Part shown: in pieces, positions 1 to 13,343 of the stretch
Numbering within the stretch: the stretch's first letter is position 1
Layout: each line of letters starts with the position of its first letter
Assembly: GCA_012295275.1 (NCBI GenBank)
Contig: CM022671.1
Span: 4,953,565 to 5,017,564, forward strand
Direction of reading: 5' to 3'
Length of the DNA: 64,000 nucleotides
Source: Chrysomallon squamiferum
Taxonomy: Eukaryota > Mollusca > Gastropoda > Neomphalida > Peltospiridae
Notes under the pieces: generated by a model
Seen by the model: only the letters and a program-made list of their open reading frames with translations
The model's database searches: none
What the model was told of the DNA's origin: nothing
Position numbers and translations under genes: made by a program

Positions 1-68
1 ATGACCTGTCTTGGCAAAATTAGAAAATAATATTTACACTGACGAAAGTGGATGTTTTCTTTATCATC

Positions 69-135
69 GTGATGATAACAATGATTATGATACTAATGAT
101 GATAATAATGATGATGATAAACATAATAATAAGGC
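69..135. repeat. Degenerate GAT/AAT trinucleotide tract
   Basis: Mixed GATGATAAT units with interruptions. The first 700 bases hold nothing else I can name. Confidence 0.8.
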
Positions 136-750
136 CAGCAATGAAATCAGCTTAAAACTGCTGGGTAATTGAATGAAACAACATAGACCTTTCTTTTACG
201 AGAAATTTGGAAACTGAATTTTTTAAACAACGGTAGATCAATGGAAGTTACTTTTAATACAACAGATATTGCTTTTCTTCTTTTTTTGGGGTACATTTTT
301 CAGATATAAATAATCAGTTACAGTTTCAAACTTCTTTTCTTATTTGAACTGAAAAATATAATATTACATGTTTGCTAATAGGTGACATTCTCATACTGAG
401 GTCCTAAAACATCTAAGTGATATTCTCATACTGGGATTTTGAAATTAATGGTTGGATTGGCAAAACAAATCTTTAATAAGAACTGATCCAGTGTACTTCA
501 GATACTGACATTAGATTACATAACAGTAAAAGAAGATAAAATTAAACAAATATTTCAGAAGAAGAAGCACTGGAGGGGTAAAATAAACCCTCTGAATTAA
601 AAATAAATTTTTAATTTCTTTTTTTAATTAGAATTGGTGGCTGGTTTCAGTCTGTGGTTTGTGTTCTACAGGGTGGTGCACTTCTGAATAGTTGAAGATT
701 TCCAGTATATAACATTATAACAACATGTGTTCATTATAGATTATTGTAGC

Positions 751-905
751 AAAAACAAACACACACACACACACACACATTTACATCAAACACTTACATA
801 CACATATTTCCATAAAACACACACACACACAAACACACACATATATATATATATTCATATTACATAACATACATATATCTACATAAAACATACACATACA
901 TAGAT
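751..905. repeat. (CA)n and (TA)n microsatellite cluster
   Basis: Two (CA)n runs and ATATAT, followed by degenerate ACATACAT sequence to about 1040. Confidence 0.9.
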
Positions 906-1129
906 TCATAAACACACATACAGAAACACATGTACACTGCGAAGTGCACATACATTTTTATTTACTTGCAATCATGCATACATATACATATGCATGCTCA
1001 CTCATTAATACACATACGAACACAAATGCATTCATTCACATCAGTGCTGAAAACTCCTTCTTGGACATACTAATTGCCAATCAGATTGAAAAGAAAAAAA
1101 TCTAATTGCAATGAAAAGAAAGTCTTGAC

Positions 1130-1219
1130 TTGCACTACCCCCTCCCCTGCTCATTAACACACACACTCACCCCCCATCCACACTCACCCACACACACACT
1201 CACACCCACACCCACACTA

Positions 1220-1275
<56 letters not shown>
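1130..1275. repeat. (CA)n microsatellite
   Basis: CA-rich leader, then an uninterrupted (AC)n from about 1229 to 1273. Confidence 0.95.
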
Positions 1276-1278
<3 letters not shown>

Positions 1279-1514
1279 GTTTTTGACATTTTTATTACAG
1301 TTTATTGCGGTTTTGCGTCTTGTGAGGTTTTCCGTTGTTCCGAGATAAAGGGTTAATCAATACCCTGTCTGAGTGCAAGCTTTAAAGTGGAATTAACATG
1401 TCTACAGACGACACGGGATAAATTAGTTTTACATCATCATCCACTACACACAGCTATTGTCCAATATACTCTAATCTCCAAAAATGTGTCACTAACAACA
1501 TAAAATACATCAAC

Positions 1515-2160
1515 TGCAAGTGAAAATGTAGCATGGATGGATGGATGGAGAAATTGACAGACAGACAACTGTAAAAGTGAAAATTGTAGATGGATAGATG
1601 GATGGAAGGAAGGAAGGAATGACAGTCAAATTTAAAAGTGAAAATGTAGGATGGATGGATGGAGAGACTGACAGACAAACAAAAGTAAAAATGGATTAGA
1701 TGGATAGAGGCAGAAACTGACAAAGCCATGTAAAGATGAAAAAGTAGATTGATAGATGGATGGTAGGACAGAGAGACAAATTTGAAAGTGAAAATGATGA
1801 TGAATGGATGATGGAGAGACAGAGACTACAGACAGAGGTAAAACTAAAAATGTACATGAAGGGATGGAGAAACTGTTAAAGAAAGTGAAAATGTCGACGG
1901 ACTGACAGACAATCAGACAATGATTAAATGCAAACAAATTGTAGCTGAAAACAGATGGATAGACAGAGAGACAGCCAAGGATACAGGGAATTCAATTTAA
2001 AGCAGATGTAACTGAAATGTGACAGACAGACAGATGACCTGATAAGGACAGGGATAAGGAAATTAAATTGAAATCCAGTTCAGAGAGATGGACAGACAAT
2101 TAAACAAAGGAATTTGGAATTGGATTTAAAACAAACGTTGCTGGATGGAAGTACAGAGAG
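1515..2160. repeat. GGAT/GACA-rich minisatellite
   Basis: Degenerate units of about 60-70 bp, each with AAAGTGAAAATG followed by GGATGGATGGA and GACAGACA. Confidence 0.8.
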
Positions 2161-2609
2161 ACAAGAAAGAAGACAAATACTCTGAAACCAAATGAAAATG
2201 GACAATCATATGGACAGACAAGAATAAGAATGAAATATAAGAATTATAAATGAAGGCTAAAGCTACGAGGCAGCCAAAATACTGAAGATACAATTTCATT
2301 TGCTTATCTATTACTTCGACTCCCATGATGTCTTTTGTTGGAAGGAAGACTTACAAGCACAAGACAGTATTTACATATCAGTGATTAGGTAGGCTGCCAT
2401 TCTGCCAATCATCCAGTTCACTTAACTCACTGCTAGATATCTGGTTCCAGGAACCAGTAGGCACAGGATCAATTCCCATTGATGTCTGTACAAACCTAAT
2501 TTTTGTACTGGCAAATCCATAGAATGTGTTATCCTAGATATGAGAGGTTTATATAAAATAGTACTTGTTGCTATCAAAAAGAGTAACTCATGTGGTTCAG
2601 TCTTTAATT

Positions 2610-3086
2610 AGCAGCTTGTCCTTAATCTGATGTGTAACCATAATCAGATGTGTAACCTTAATGTTATATATAACCTTAATTTGATGTGTAACATTAATTC
2701 TATGTAACTTTAACAAGACATGTAACTTTAAACAGATATGTGATCTTAATCAGATGTGTAACCTTAATATTATATATAACCTTAATTTGATGTGTAACAT
2801 TAATTCTATGTAACTTTAACAAGACATGTAACTTTAAACAGATATGTAACCATAATCAGATGTGTAACCTTAATATTATATATAACCTTAATTTGATGTG
2901 TAACATTAACTCTATGTAACTTTAAACAGATATGTGATCTTAATCAGATTATAACCTTAATGTGACCTTAATTAGATATATAACCTTAATGTGACCTTAA
3001 TCAGATATGCAACCTTAATGTGACCTTAATCAGATTTGCAACCTTAATGTGACCTTAATCAGATTTGTAACCTCAATCAAATGGGC
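2610..3086. repeat. Minisatellite with higher-order structure
   Basis: Short units of about 18-25 bp of the form TAACCTTAATCAGATGTG are organised into a 106-bp higher-order period (anchors at 2642, 2748, 2854). After about 2940 the array changes to a unit of about 29 bp with AATGTGACCTTAATCAGAT. Confidence 0.85.
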
Positions 3087-3665
3087 AACATACAAAAAAG
3101 TGTTAAGTGTGTCGTTAAATAAAACATTTATTTCCACTGTTCACGACATGAAGCAATTAAAAACAGCAGACAGTACTGCAAAACGTGACACAAACACCAC
3201 ACGCTAATAGAATCACTCTCAAAACATGACAGATGGCTGGACCAGAACTGACCTGACATTGCAGACAGACAAATGAGATATTGAATGTTGGATGCGAGAA
3301 AAAGAATAAATTAATTTTTGTCTTATTTTCATTATTTTTTTAAATTATTTTAACATTAGAGGTCAATGGTGGTTGTTTGATTTGTAGTAATGTGTAATGA
3401 AAAAGCTGTAGAGTCAAATCAAAACATCGTCATTAACTCTTTCTGTTTGCACCTGTAACAGAAGAAAGATTAGCCAGGTGCAGATCCAGGGAGGGTTGTG
3501 GGCAGGAGGGAGGGGAGCTGTTTTAGTGACTTATGATGAGATCTTTAGTGATAATCTCAGTTTTGTATTTATATGTGCATACATGTGAATGTGTACAGTG
3601 CAGAGTTAATAAGGGGTCTACACACTCTTTTGTGTGTACTTTTTGTATATATATAGGTTAATATA

Positions 3666-3745
3666 TTTGTGTGTGTGTGTGTGTTTATATATGTGTGTAT
3701 GTATGTGTGTATGTATACATTTATATGTGTATGTGTCTGTGTTTT

Positions 3746-3785
<40 letters not shown>
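3666..3785. repeat. (GT)n-(CA)n microsatellite with inverted halves
   Basis: A GT-rich stretch followed within 60 bases by (CA)n from about 3750 to 3778. The halves are complementary and could form a hairpin. Confidence 0.85.
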
Positions 3786-5129
3786 TAGGGATATTTGTTA
3801 CATTTATGTATATATGTTTATTAATTATGTATTTTGTTGACATAAACATCTAAATATGAGATGTATCAGTATTTTAACACACACTGGGCAGGACTGCCAC
3901 ACCTCATAAACAGGACTGCCACACCTCACAAATACCTCACTGGGTCCTTCTTATCCAGCAGTAACTTTACAAGTACGTTTTCACACACACACCCATTATC
4001 TTTGAAAAACAACTCTGTGAGCCACAGGCTGTATCAGGCAACACACAGCCTTATGGGTAATTTCAAAAAAAAAAACAATCAGGGCAAGGACAATGTAATT
4101 GTATTTACGCCATGTAATACAATATGTTTAAATCCAGACAGTTTTAAAAATTAAAATTTTAAAAAAAATTCAAAAGAATAAAATTTAAACAAAAAAAAAA
4201 TAAATAAATAAAATTCTGTAATCAATCCTGAAAGCTATTTCCTTGGCTGTAAATCCATCAAGTGTAATGGGTGGTGATTTTTTTGTGTTTTAATATTGAT
4301 TTGCCCATTACACAGGAAACGATTTCATAATCTGCCCATCATCAGTATCATGATGAATGCCATTTCCCAGAATTCACCAGATAAAGTGAACAGTGTTCAT
4401 TGAAAAAAAACAAGTGAACAGGTTTTTTTTTAGTTTAAACATAAAGGTCTGGTCACACTGGGTGATTTTTTAATTACTTTTTCACAGATTAAATTGGTTT
4501 ACGCTCACTGTCTGCTTTCTCAAATTGTTTTTTTTTTATTTATCTTTTTCTTTCTTTCTCTCTTTTTACCTCTCTGTCTTTCTACAATTTACTGTATAAA
4601 ATTAATGGTACAGTCGATAATCAAATAAAATCAAATTTTTTTATGTTTTAATGGAAATCGATGTTGTTTTTTTTTTTTTCCTCATATAAACTTTACGTCA
4701 GTGGCTTTGACATTTTGTTCTGGAAGACCTTTTCACAAAACAGATTATTTGTTTACTTTGCTTTATTTTCAAAATTTATTAGCACAAAATTCACTTACAA
4801 GTAATTTATGAGTGATTACTCAAAAACAGGAGGATATGTGACTTAAGACCCATTTTGATATAACTAGTCACATCTATTCATCATATATTCATCAACTTAC
4901 TACTCGTAAACTACACACAAAGCACTTCTATAAAATCTTAATAAAACCAGCTTCAATCTCATCAAAACTCACTGACATATAGAAGACATTAATAATGTTC
5001 TGTCATGAAAAATGGGTTACTAAAAAGAAATAACCTTTTATTAAAATTATTGATGTTTCGATGAAGCAAATGAAAGGTCAAAATAATTTCTTGAGAAGAC
5101 ATATTGGTTGTCTATAAACTACAAACAAA

Positions 5130-5230
5130 CAATTCAATTTAATTAATTAATTAATTAATTTAATTAATACATTAAATTAAATTAAATTAATAAATAAATT
5201 AATAAATTAATTAATTAAATTTTAAAATCC
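5130..5230. repeat. AATT-rich tandem tract
   Basis: Repeated TTAATTAA/AAATT units. Confidence 0.85.
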
Positions 5231-6314
5231 TAATAAAATTTTCATTTTATTTACTTATTTATTTTAATAAAAGTCTGTTTTGTTTAGCACAAGTTTCTGT
5301 CATGAACTACTGAAATATTTTCTAATTCCAACATGAGCTCTTCAGTAAAACATGATACATTTGTCTGGGCTTGCTACAACTCTGAAGCACTTGTTGGCCA
5401 AAGGATCAATCTTTCTCAGTTAGCCCTCTGACCTTTTTTCCCATTCCAGCCAAAACTAATGAATCATTTTCAGAAAACTGTTGTATGTTTCAAAGTCTAT
5501 GAGCAGGCACATATAAAATATTCCTTGCAGCAAAATGAAAAAAAAAAAAGAATACCCTTTGTGTGGCAGTTGTGGGTTTCTTCTCTCATTATTTGTGTAT
5601 GTCTTAACCACGTGTCTGACTGCATGATAAATAATGACTAGAATATGTCAATAAATATATCATTTCTTTCTTCCTCTCTATCATATTTGTCCATTAATAG
5701 CTGTAACTTCTCTTTTTTCTTTTTTCATGAGTGTTTTTCCAAAGAGAAAGCAAGCAATGCAACAGAAAATAAACAAGGACAATGGATTTCTGACAAAGCA
5801 ATTATGCTGCCATGGCTAAAACAAGAAAAAGCCTTTGGCTACCATTGACAGGGACTGATCCTGGATCCATAATATCTGAGATCAATACGCCGAACTCTCA
5901 TCTAGACTTGAAACAAATTGAAAAGATTTACACACTTCACTTTTAAGACAAGTTAAGAGGATGAAATGGCTTGAAGTAATCATTTTTTTTTTTTTTTTTT
6001 TTTAAATCTTGTTTTTATTTGGCTTCTAAAGTCTCTTTTATAAGAATTCTCCTCAGGAACTGTGATATATCTGTCTGAAAAGTTTTTGCTGTTTTTTGGT
6101 AATTTCTGCCAAAATTATTGAAGAAGTTGTTAAGTGCAGACTTTGAGGGCAGATTTAGAGTAGTTTAAGAATGAAGTGTGTAATATAGCATGCTAGCAAT
6201 ATAAGTAAACAGCCAATGCATCTATCTATGATTGAAACAAAAATGCCTTAAACAGTGAATAAAAATTAAATAAAGTAATAGTATTTAATTAATCTGTACT
6301 GTCAGAATGTTCAT

Positions 6315-6490
6315 ACAGGTATGTTTACACCTGAATTTTTATACCTGTATACACTGTATATTTAAACATTTATATTGATATCTTTCTATTTATCTAAATT
6401 TCAGGTATTTTTATACCTGTATACACTATATATTTAAACATTTATATTGATATCTTTGTATTTATCTAAATTTCAGGTATTTTTATATCT
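6315..6490. repeat. 73-bp direct repeat, about 2.3 copies
   Basis: The block from TTTTTATACCTGTATACACT to ATCTAAATTTCAGG is repeated almost unchanged, and a third copy begins at about 6480. Confidence 0.85.
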
Positions 6491-6744
6491 ACATACTATA
6501 GAGATATCTGTAAAGCTTAAATAAGTGCAGGTACCCAGATAATTTTTCTGGCAAGCTTGGACTGAAAGTGACCCAGATTTCTGGATTTTCTGGTCTTTAG
6601 GACCAAAGCTTAACATCTGCTTAAATTATGAAATAAACAATGAAAAGTAAAAAACACAATTTAACAGACAGAAGATACTTCTAAAGCATGTTTTGTGATA
6701 ACAGGATAATCGGTCTTGTCCCTGTAAAATTTCTAAATTCCAGG

Positions 6745-6935
6745 TACATTTATAAAGGTAGATTACACACAAGCGTATTAATTTCTGCAAGTCTGTTACT
6801 CACTTTGCTCTCAGCATGAGCTGTCTGTCGTTTGGACACACCCAGCGATCCAGACCACTCCCTGCTGACAACTCACCCATAGCGCAGACTGTTACAGTTA
6901 ATGTTCTTATTTCACAGCGTTACCTCCGTTCAACT
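6745..6935. other. Complex, CpG-bearing island; possible conserved element
   Basis: About 190 bases of balanced, non-repetitive sequence (CACCCAGCGATCCAGACC, CATAGCGCAGACTG) in very AT-rich surroundings. There is no open frame with splice sites, so a regulatory element is more likely than an exon. Confidence 0.25.
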
Positions 6936-7534
6936 GAAAGATATAAAAAAATATATATATTGTACAGATGATTAAAGGTGTATAGACACAGATAATTACA
7001 GGTAATAATTTAAAATAACTGATAAACTGAGCACAGGTAATTGTAGGTGACTGTTAAATCTCACATGCTAGGTAAAGATGTAAAAGATGTATGAACACAT
7101 CCATGTTGTTTATTTAATACATTTCTTACATTTTTAAAAATATTTTTATAATTTTGTAGTTTGAATTTAACAGATGGCATGAAAATTATCCCAAAAACAT
7201 TATGTAATAATTTCAGAAAAAAAATTAAAAAAAATAAATAAATAAAAAAATTAAAAAAAATAAAAATAAAAAAAAAATAAATAAATAAATAAGTATAGAA
7301 ATGGATGGATGGGGACAGACAGACAGAGAAGAATTAGAAAACTAAATTATAAAATTGTTATCATAATTATTCTCAGTTCAATGTGTTACCAATCACAGAA
7401 AAAGCTAATAATAAATTACAATCATGTAATACAATGACGTATTCAATATACTGTTTGTATTTATGTACCAACATTTATTATCATATTTATATATCCATCT
7501 ATATATTAATTATCACTTTTATTATCATAATTAT

Positions 7535-7592
7535 TATTTTTTTTTTTTTTTTTTATTATTATTATTATTTTTTTTTTTTTTTTTTTTTTTTA
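7535..7592. repeat. Poly-T / ATT tract
   Basis: Long T runs separated by (ATT)n, next to A-rich AAAT sequence at 7215-7292. Confidence 0.9.
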
Positions 7593-8249
7593 TGTCTGAA
7601 AAGCACCAGATGTTTCAAATATTAAAACCAAAAACCACAGGATTTTAAATAAAAATATTGACGTGTTGTCAGGTATTTAGTTGTGTTTTGAAATGCAGAC
7701 ATGCTACAGATGGGAATTAAATTGTAAAATATTTAAATAAAGTCTTGTGTCAACAGATTCTTAAAATCAAATTATGTTTCTAAAAGAACAAAACTGAAAA
7801 TAGGTTTACTATATAAAGAACATGTGGTAATATATATATATATATATATAAAAATAAACCACTGAATACATGCAAATACTGAGAATTACAGTTCTGTAAA
7901 TAATCCTGTAACAATCAATGTACTTTTTTAAATTATTTTCAAATCCAACATCAAAACTAAAGTCACTTCAAAATGTAGTCAGACTTTAACAGTGCAACAA
8001 CAAAAAGAAATGCAATAATTTCCAGCTAATTTAATAAAAACATAAAAACAATACTGAATGTGAAGAATGTAATAAATATTATTATTTTATATCAGCTAGT
8101 ATGGCCTTTGTAAAACACTGATATAATTATTTTGATGAATTAATGACATTCACTGACATTTTGGTTATTTCTTTATTTTCACCTCTTTTTAAAACTGTTT
8201 ATTCACAAAACATCAAATTCATATTGTATATTAACAATCACTTATGTCA

Positions 8250-8645
8250 TTCATTGTCCTCTCTCTTTCTCTTTCTATCTCGTTTTATCTTTGTGTCTTC
8301 ATTTCTCCTTCTCTTTCTCTCTCTTTGTCTGTTTCTCTGTATCACTCTGTCTCTCTCACTCCATCTCCTTCTCTCTCCCTCTCTATCTCAACATATCTCT
8401 CTCTGACTCTGTTTTTGTCCATCTCTGTCTTTCTATCAGTCTGTCTGTCTGTTATCCATCCATCTCAATCTGTCTCCATCTGTGAATCTCTGTCTTTTCT
8501 CTCTCTAACAAATCATTACAGTCATCCACTGTTCTTTCGGTCTCTGTCTCTGTCTCTATCCATCCATTCATTCATTTATCTACTCATCCATCCATCCATC
8601 CATTTATCCATCCATCTATTCATCTGTCCTCTCTGTCTGTCAGTC
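8250..8645. repeat. Pyrimidine-rich CT / CATC / CTGT tract
   Basis: Almost 400 bases of CTCT, TCTGTCTG and CATCCATC units on the plus strand. It stands directly upstream of the candidate exon at 8678. Confidence 0.9.
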
Positions 8646-8677
8646 TCTCTGTAACAAGCCATTAAACGTATTCACAG

Positions 8678-8858
8678 CCTTGCAACCACAAGTACTTGGA
8701 GTGCCAACATTCTGGCTCCTGGTCATTTATAAAGATGATTCAACGAGTTGATTCTGCAATAATGAGGCACTTGCTGGCAAGTGTCGCTTCAGGCAAGACA
8801 GATGATGAACAGACAATCAGACAGCTTGAAGGAGAGCGAAGAAAAAACATGTTACTAG
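8678..8858 (+). other. Candidate exon or conserved element
   Basis: Non-repetitive 181-base block preceded by a pyrimidine-rich tract and TTCACAG, and followed by CTAG|GTAATA. It is open in one frame throughout (60 codons; for example SAIMRHLLASVASGKTDDEQ). I do not recognise the peptide, and no partner exon was found on this strand. It may instead be an enhancer-like element: sequence complexity continues to about 8960. Confidence 0.25.
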
Positions 8859-9019
8859 GTAATAATAGACTGTTGTCTTCATTAGGGCATTGAGCCTTGA
8901 CCTTAACATTTGTCACTGGCACAGAGCCTGCAGGGAGGGTTTATTGTGGCTAATGATTCGTGTCAAGTTAAAATACATGTGTGATGATGATTACATAACT
9001 ACAACAGTGAAAATTACTG

Positions 9020-9195
9020 GTGTTGTAATAATAATGATAATGATAATGGTAATGATGATGATAATGACAATAATAATGAGAATAATACTGCTACTACTAA
9101 TAATAGTAATAATAATGATGATGATGATGATGATGATAATAATAATAATAATGATAATAATAATTATAAAAATGATGAGGATGAGAATGATGATG
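9020..9195. repeat. ATAATG/ATG trinucleotide-like tract
   Basis: Long interrupted array of AATGAT, ATAATAAT and (ATG)n. Confidence 0.9.
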
Positions 9196-9559
9196 TGGAT
9201 AAAATCAGTATTATCAATCACAACAAAGGTTATAATTATCACATTCTGGTATAAACCACTAAATCATTTTGACATGTTTGATTTCCAATAACTGTATCAT
9301 TAATCATTCACTCACTCATTACGTCTCAACATGCAATACGCCTTAAACAAACAAAGATAAACATACAGACGGGACGCATTCTATTTTTATACACATAATA
9401 TTATCATCAGTTAATTTTTAAAAATTTCTCTTTTATTGTGAATTTAATTTCCAAATGTGCCTTTTTTTCTTGATGATGTGCACTAATCAATGTAGATCAC
9501 AATCTTAGTCTTTGAAATTCATTTGCATTTTTTATTCACGTCAATAACATTCAGTAATG

Positions 9560-9745
9560 ATTGAATTTTAGTTTGTGATGTCGTGTGGGATTGATCTATT
9601 CATGCATATTTAACAGGTGAGAACAGGACAAATCCCTAGTGAATTAAGTATGCAGCATTATCCCATTACAAACCTGTGATCATGTAAATTCAGAATAATT
9701 AAGTAAACATGAGGAAAGCTATATGTACCCTCTCATAAATAAAAA
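9560..9745. other. Possible enhancer-like element
   Basis: Non-repetitive block with several homeodomain-type sites: GGGATTGATC, CATGCATATTTAA, TATCCCATTAC, ATTAAGT. No open frame. Confidence 0.25.
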
Positions 9746-9959
9746 TATTTAAAAAAAAAAATTATTTCATTTTATTGTAATTGTATTGCAGTGCATTTTG
9801 TTATTTGTATTTTTTATAACAATTTATTTTACTTAATGTATTTTTATTTTATTTTATTTCTTTTAAGTCGTTTTATATATTATTTAATTATGACAACAAC
9901 AGAGTTTTAATTCTGCCAATAATACTTTATACTTTTCTGAAAACAGTACTGTATAAATT

Positions 9960-10190
9960 CTGAAACAAATATTGTTATTAACTTGACAATAATACTGTAC
10001 TAATTCTAATACTGTATTAATTCTGACAGCACTACTGTATTGATTCTGACAGTAATACTGTATTAATTCTGACAGCAATACTGTATTAATTCTGACAGCA
10101 ATACCATATTAAGTCTGACAGCAATATTGTATTAATTCTGACAGCAATACTGTACTGATTCTGACAGTAATACTATATTAGAATTGACAC
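9960..10190. repeat. 22-bp minisatellite
   Basis: About nine units containing ACTGTATTAATTCTGACAG with small changes. Confidence 0.9.
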
Positions 10191-10919
10191 AAGATAGCAG
10201 TGCTTGGTAACAACAGGATTATTCTAATTTCTTTTAATGCTTTTTTCTACTTTTTTGTTTTCTTTCTTCTTCCTTTTTTTCTTTCTCTCTCTGTCTCTAA
10301 TGCTGATTTAACTCCAAAGCCAATAATTTATTGATAGCAATTTTCAAATTAAAGAGAAGAATAGTTCCCTGCAGAGATACATTCTTCAAAAGAAAGATTT
10401 TTCATCTTCTTTTTCATATCGTTTTTTTCTTTTTTTAAGTTGTGTTACTTTTATTAATTTCTTCAAATACAGTGTTATTAAATTATTTTATATACTGATA
10501 GACCTATTGCTTTTTTTGCAAACATATACACACACACACATACACACATATACACTGACATAAACACTCAGACATACAAACATACATATATATACACACA
10601 TTATTCCACATCCTCCTCACATACATCACCCCCTCCCCCTCCCCACCTGTGACAAACCTCCCCCTGGAGAAAAATATCACCACTCTTCAATACAATATTC
10701 ATAATTGCCTCATTCATAAACCAAGTGATTCCATGCCAGCAGAGAATTCCTGGTCCTTGGACACTGATGATTCTGGTTGCCATAACGACAGTGGAGAAAA
10801 AAATCAATATTTCTGTCACATACATTCAATCAGCTGCTGTAGATAAAGACTGGCTTTTCAAACAGATTTATTCTTCCTCACATCCTGCAGTTTTCAAAGA
10901 TAATACCACTGATGTGCAA

Positions 10920-11260
10920 TATGAATGTTAGGTCATGAGAAGGTGACTGAAAAATGGTGTAGTATCAATATTATGACATGAGTGGGTGACAGTAAAATAC
11001 TGTATGATATATACATAGTATCATATCAGTGATATCTCATGAGTGACAGTAAAATATTGTATGATACATACACAGCATAGTATCAGTTTTAAATCATGAG
11101 AAGATGACATTAAAATTTTATATAGTGCATAGTGTAGTATTGGTTCTAAGTCATGAGTGGTGACATTTAAAATACTTTATGTTACAATGTAGTATAAGTA
11201 TTAAGTAATGAGTGGGTGACAGTAAAATGGTTTGTAATACAAAGCATTGTAATAATGTTA
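10920..11260. repeat. Minisatellite of about 60 bp
   Basis: Five to six diverged units share TCATGAGTGGGTGACAG, TAAAAT and AGTAT. Confidence 0.8.
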
Positions 11261-11264
11261 GGTA

Positions 11265-11775
11265 ATGTCCCTTCTTACCACCTTCCCTTCTTACCACAAA
11301 CCCTTCATTGTATTAATGTTAGGTAATGGGATACGGTATGAACATTAGGTCATATAAACAGAAATTTATTTAGATCATATTCTTACCATGACACCTTCTT
11401 ACCATCACCCCTTCTTACCACTATCCCTTCTTACTACCCCTTCTTACCATCATTCCTTCTTATCACCATTCCTTCTTACCACCTTCCCTTTTACCACAAA
11501 CCCTTCTTACCATCATCCCTTCTTATCACCATCCCTTCTTACCACTATCCCTTCTTACCACACCTTCTTACCACAATCCCTTCTTACCACACCTTCTTAC
11601 CACAACCTTTCTTACCACAATCCCTTCTTACCACAAACCCTTCTTACCACCATCCCTTCTTACCACCTTCCCTTTCTACCACCTTTTACTACCACAATCC
11701 CTTCTTACCACATTCCCTTCTTACCACAACCTTTCTTACCACAAACCCTTCTTACAACCATCCCTCTGCAATCTA
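11265..11775. repeat. CCTTCTTACCA minisatellite
   Basis: Roughly thirty-five units of 13-16 bp such as CCCTTCTTACCACAAT. The peptide reading of this stretch (Ser-Tyr-His repeats) is a by-product of the repeat. Confidence 0.95.
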
Positions 11776-11814
11776 AAAATTGATCACTAAATTATCCTCA
11801 ATTGTTCAGTACTT

Positions 11815-12030
11815 TAGAAACATTTGACACGTCCCCAGTGACGCGAATTCAAAAACTGAGGTTGATGCGCATACCTCGTCGTCTGCAGCTGGGACAGGAA
11901 AGTGTGCTGCTGCTGAGAGATAAATAAGTTTTCAGAGACGAAGATGTCCTGATTGAATAAGTCCACAGACGAACAGAGTGTGAAATCACACAAGTGGGAA
12001 ATACGGACCAATCAGCTCTTTTTCTCTACT
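11815..12030. other. Complex, CpG-bearing island; possible conserved element
   Basis: Non-repetitive block (GTGACGCGAATTC, GATGCGCATACCTCGTCG) between two tandem repeats, with no splice-bounded open frame. Composition suggests a regulatory element or remnant exon. Confidence 0.25.
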
Positions 12031-12053
12031 CAGTTTATACTATCAGTGATGCC

Positions 12054-12205
12054 TCGATGGATGGATGGATGGATGGATGGATGGATCAACTGGATTGGAA
12101 TGGAATGGATTTGATAGGATGAATGGATAATAAAAGACAAATAGATGAATGGATGGATAAACATTGTGGATAGATGGATGGACTGATACATGTATGCCTG
12201 ATGAA
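12054..12205. repeat. (GGAT)n microsatellite
   Basis: Seven near-perfect ATGG units, then degenerate continuation. Confidence 0.95.
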
Positions 12206-12549
12206 CTGATGGACAGAAAATGATTGGATATTTCGATTTTCTGAGATAAAATTCAAGACAAACATCTCCATCCAAAAATCCTACTACAAACAGAATGAAT
12301 AAATTAGTAAATGAATATATATAACATTAAAAATATGTTATTTCTCACTTACCTAATTATTTCACTCCCTTGTATCAGTTAGCAGGAGTCATGCCATTCT
12401 TATTACTAAATAAATATCAACTGTACTAAAAAAAATTATAATAAAATAAATTAAAACAATAAAAAGAAGAAGAAAAGTAAAGATTGTGTTCTAAGGTTGT
12501 CATAATGTAAATGAATGTACACATCTAACATTGAAGATGATGTGTAACA

Positions 12550-12775
12550 GATTACAGGTGAAAATGATGAAACCGAAAACATATTACAGGTGTTTTACCA
12601 TTCTTATAGGTAAAACTGAATATAAAAACAATACAATACAGATGTTTTAGCATTCTTACATGAAAAACTGAATACAGAAACAATATATTATAGGTGTTTT
12701 AGTATCATTACAGGTAAAACGAAATACAAAACAATACATTATAGGTATTTTATCACAATAGGTAAAACTGGGTCA
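12550..12775. repeat. Minisatellite of about 55 bp
   Basis: Four units share ATAGGTGTTTTA, CAGGTAAAAC and AATACA. Confidence 0.85.
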
Positions 12776-13219
12776 AGGTGCTTTACTACATGTAGAAATA
12801 GAAATAGTGGTTTCTGAATGATGAAAAAAGAGATGAGGGGTTGAGATAAGGGAGTTTGGGGTTGTTTCCTTTTGTTTTTGTTGTTACATCTGTATGTTTT
12901 AAGAGGTGTCCCTTGGAAAGAAAAGATAAATTTGTGAATTACATTTAAAGTCAGCCTTGTTTATAAAATATACAATTTACAATATATATAAAATATATGA
13001 TTAACCATCTATAAACCAAAAAATTCCACCAATATATAAAATTTACAGTTAGCCTTGTATAAATGATAATAATATAATTATTTGCATAAAATTTAGTTAG
13101 CCAATGACACACAATGTTAGGCTTGAACATATATATCAAATTTAAAATTAACTTTGTTCAATGAATTTTGTTTGCTTTGTATACAAAACTGTGAGTTAAC
13201 TCAAACAAGAAATAATTAA

Positions 13220-13312
13220 AAAATAATAATAATAAAAATATAATGCAATTAACAATCCAGATAACATTTAATTAACCTTGGACATAAAATGTACACTAAA
13301 CCATTTTCATAC

Positions 13313-13343
<31 letters not shown>

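Noticed and set aside
3666-3785. Hairpin-type terminator or functional stem-loop
   Set aside because: The complementarity comes only from GT and CA microsatellites next to each other.
8244-8654. 136-codon Ser/Leu-rich open frame
   Set aside because: It is a reading of the CT/CATC microsatellite. No start context, splice sites or domain.
8890-9291. Met/Ile-rich open frames on both strands
   Set aside because: By-product of the ATAATG repeat; the same tract is open on the opposite strand.
9960-10190. Second CRISPR-like array
   Set aside because: Contiguous degenerate 22-bp tandem repeat with no spacers.
11388-11783. 131-codon Ser-Tyr-His repeat protein
   Set aside because: The frame follows the CCTTCTTACCA minisatellite exactly and ends with it.
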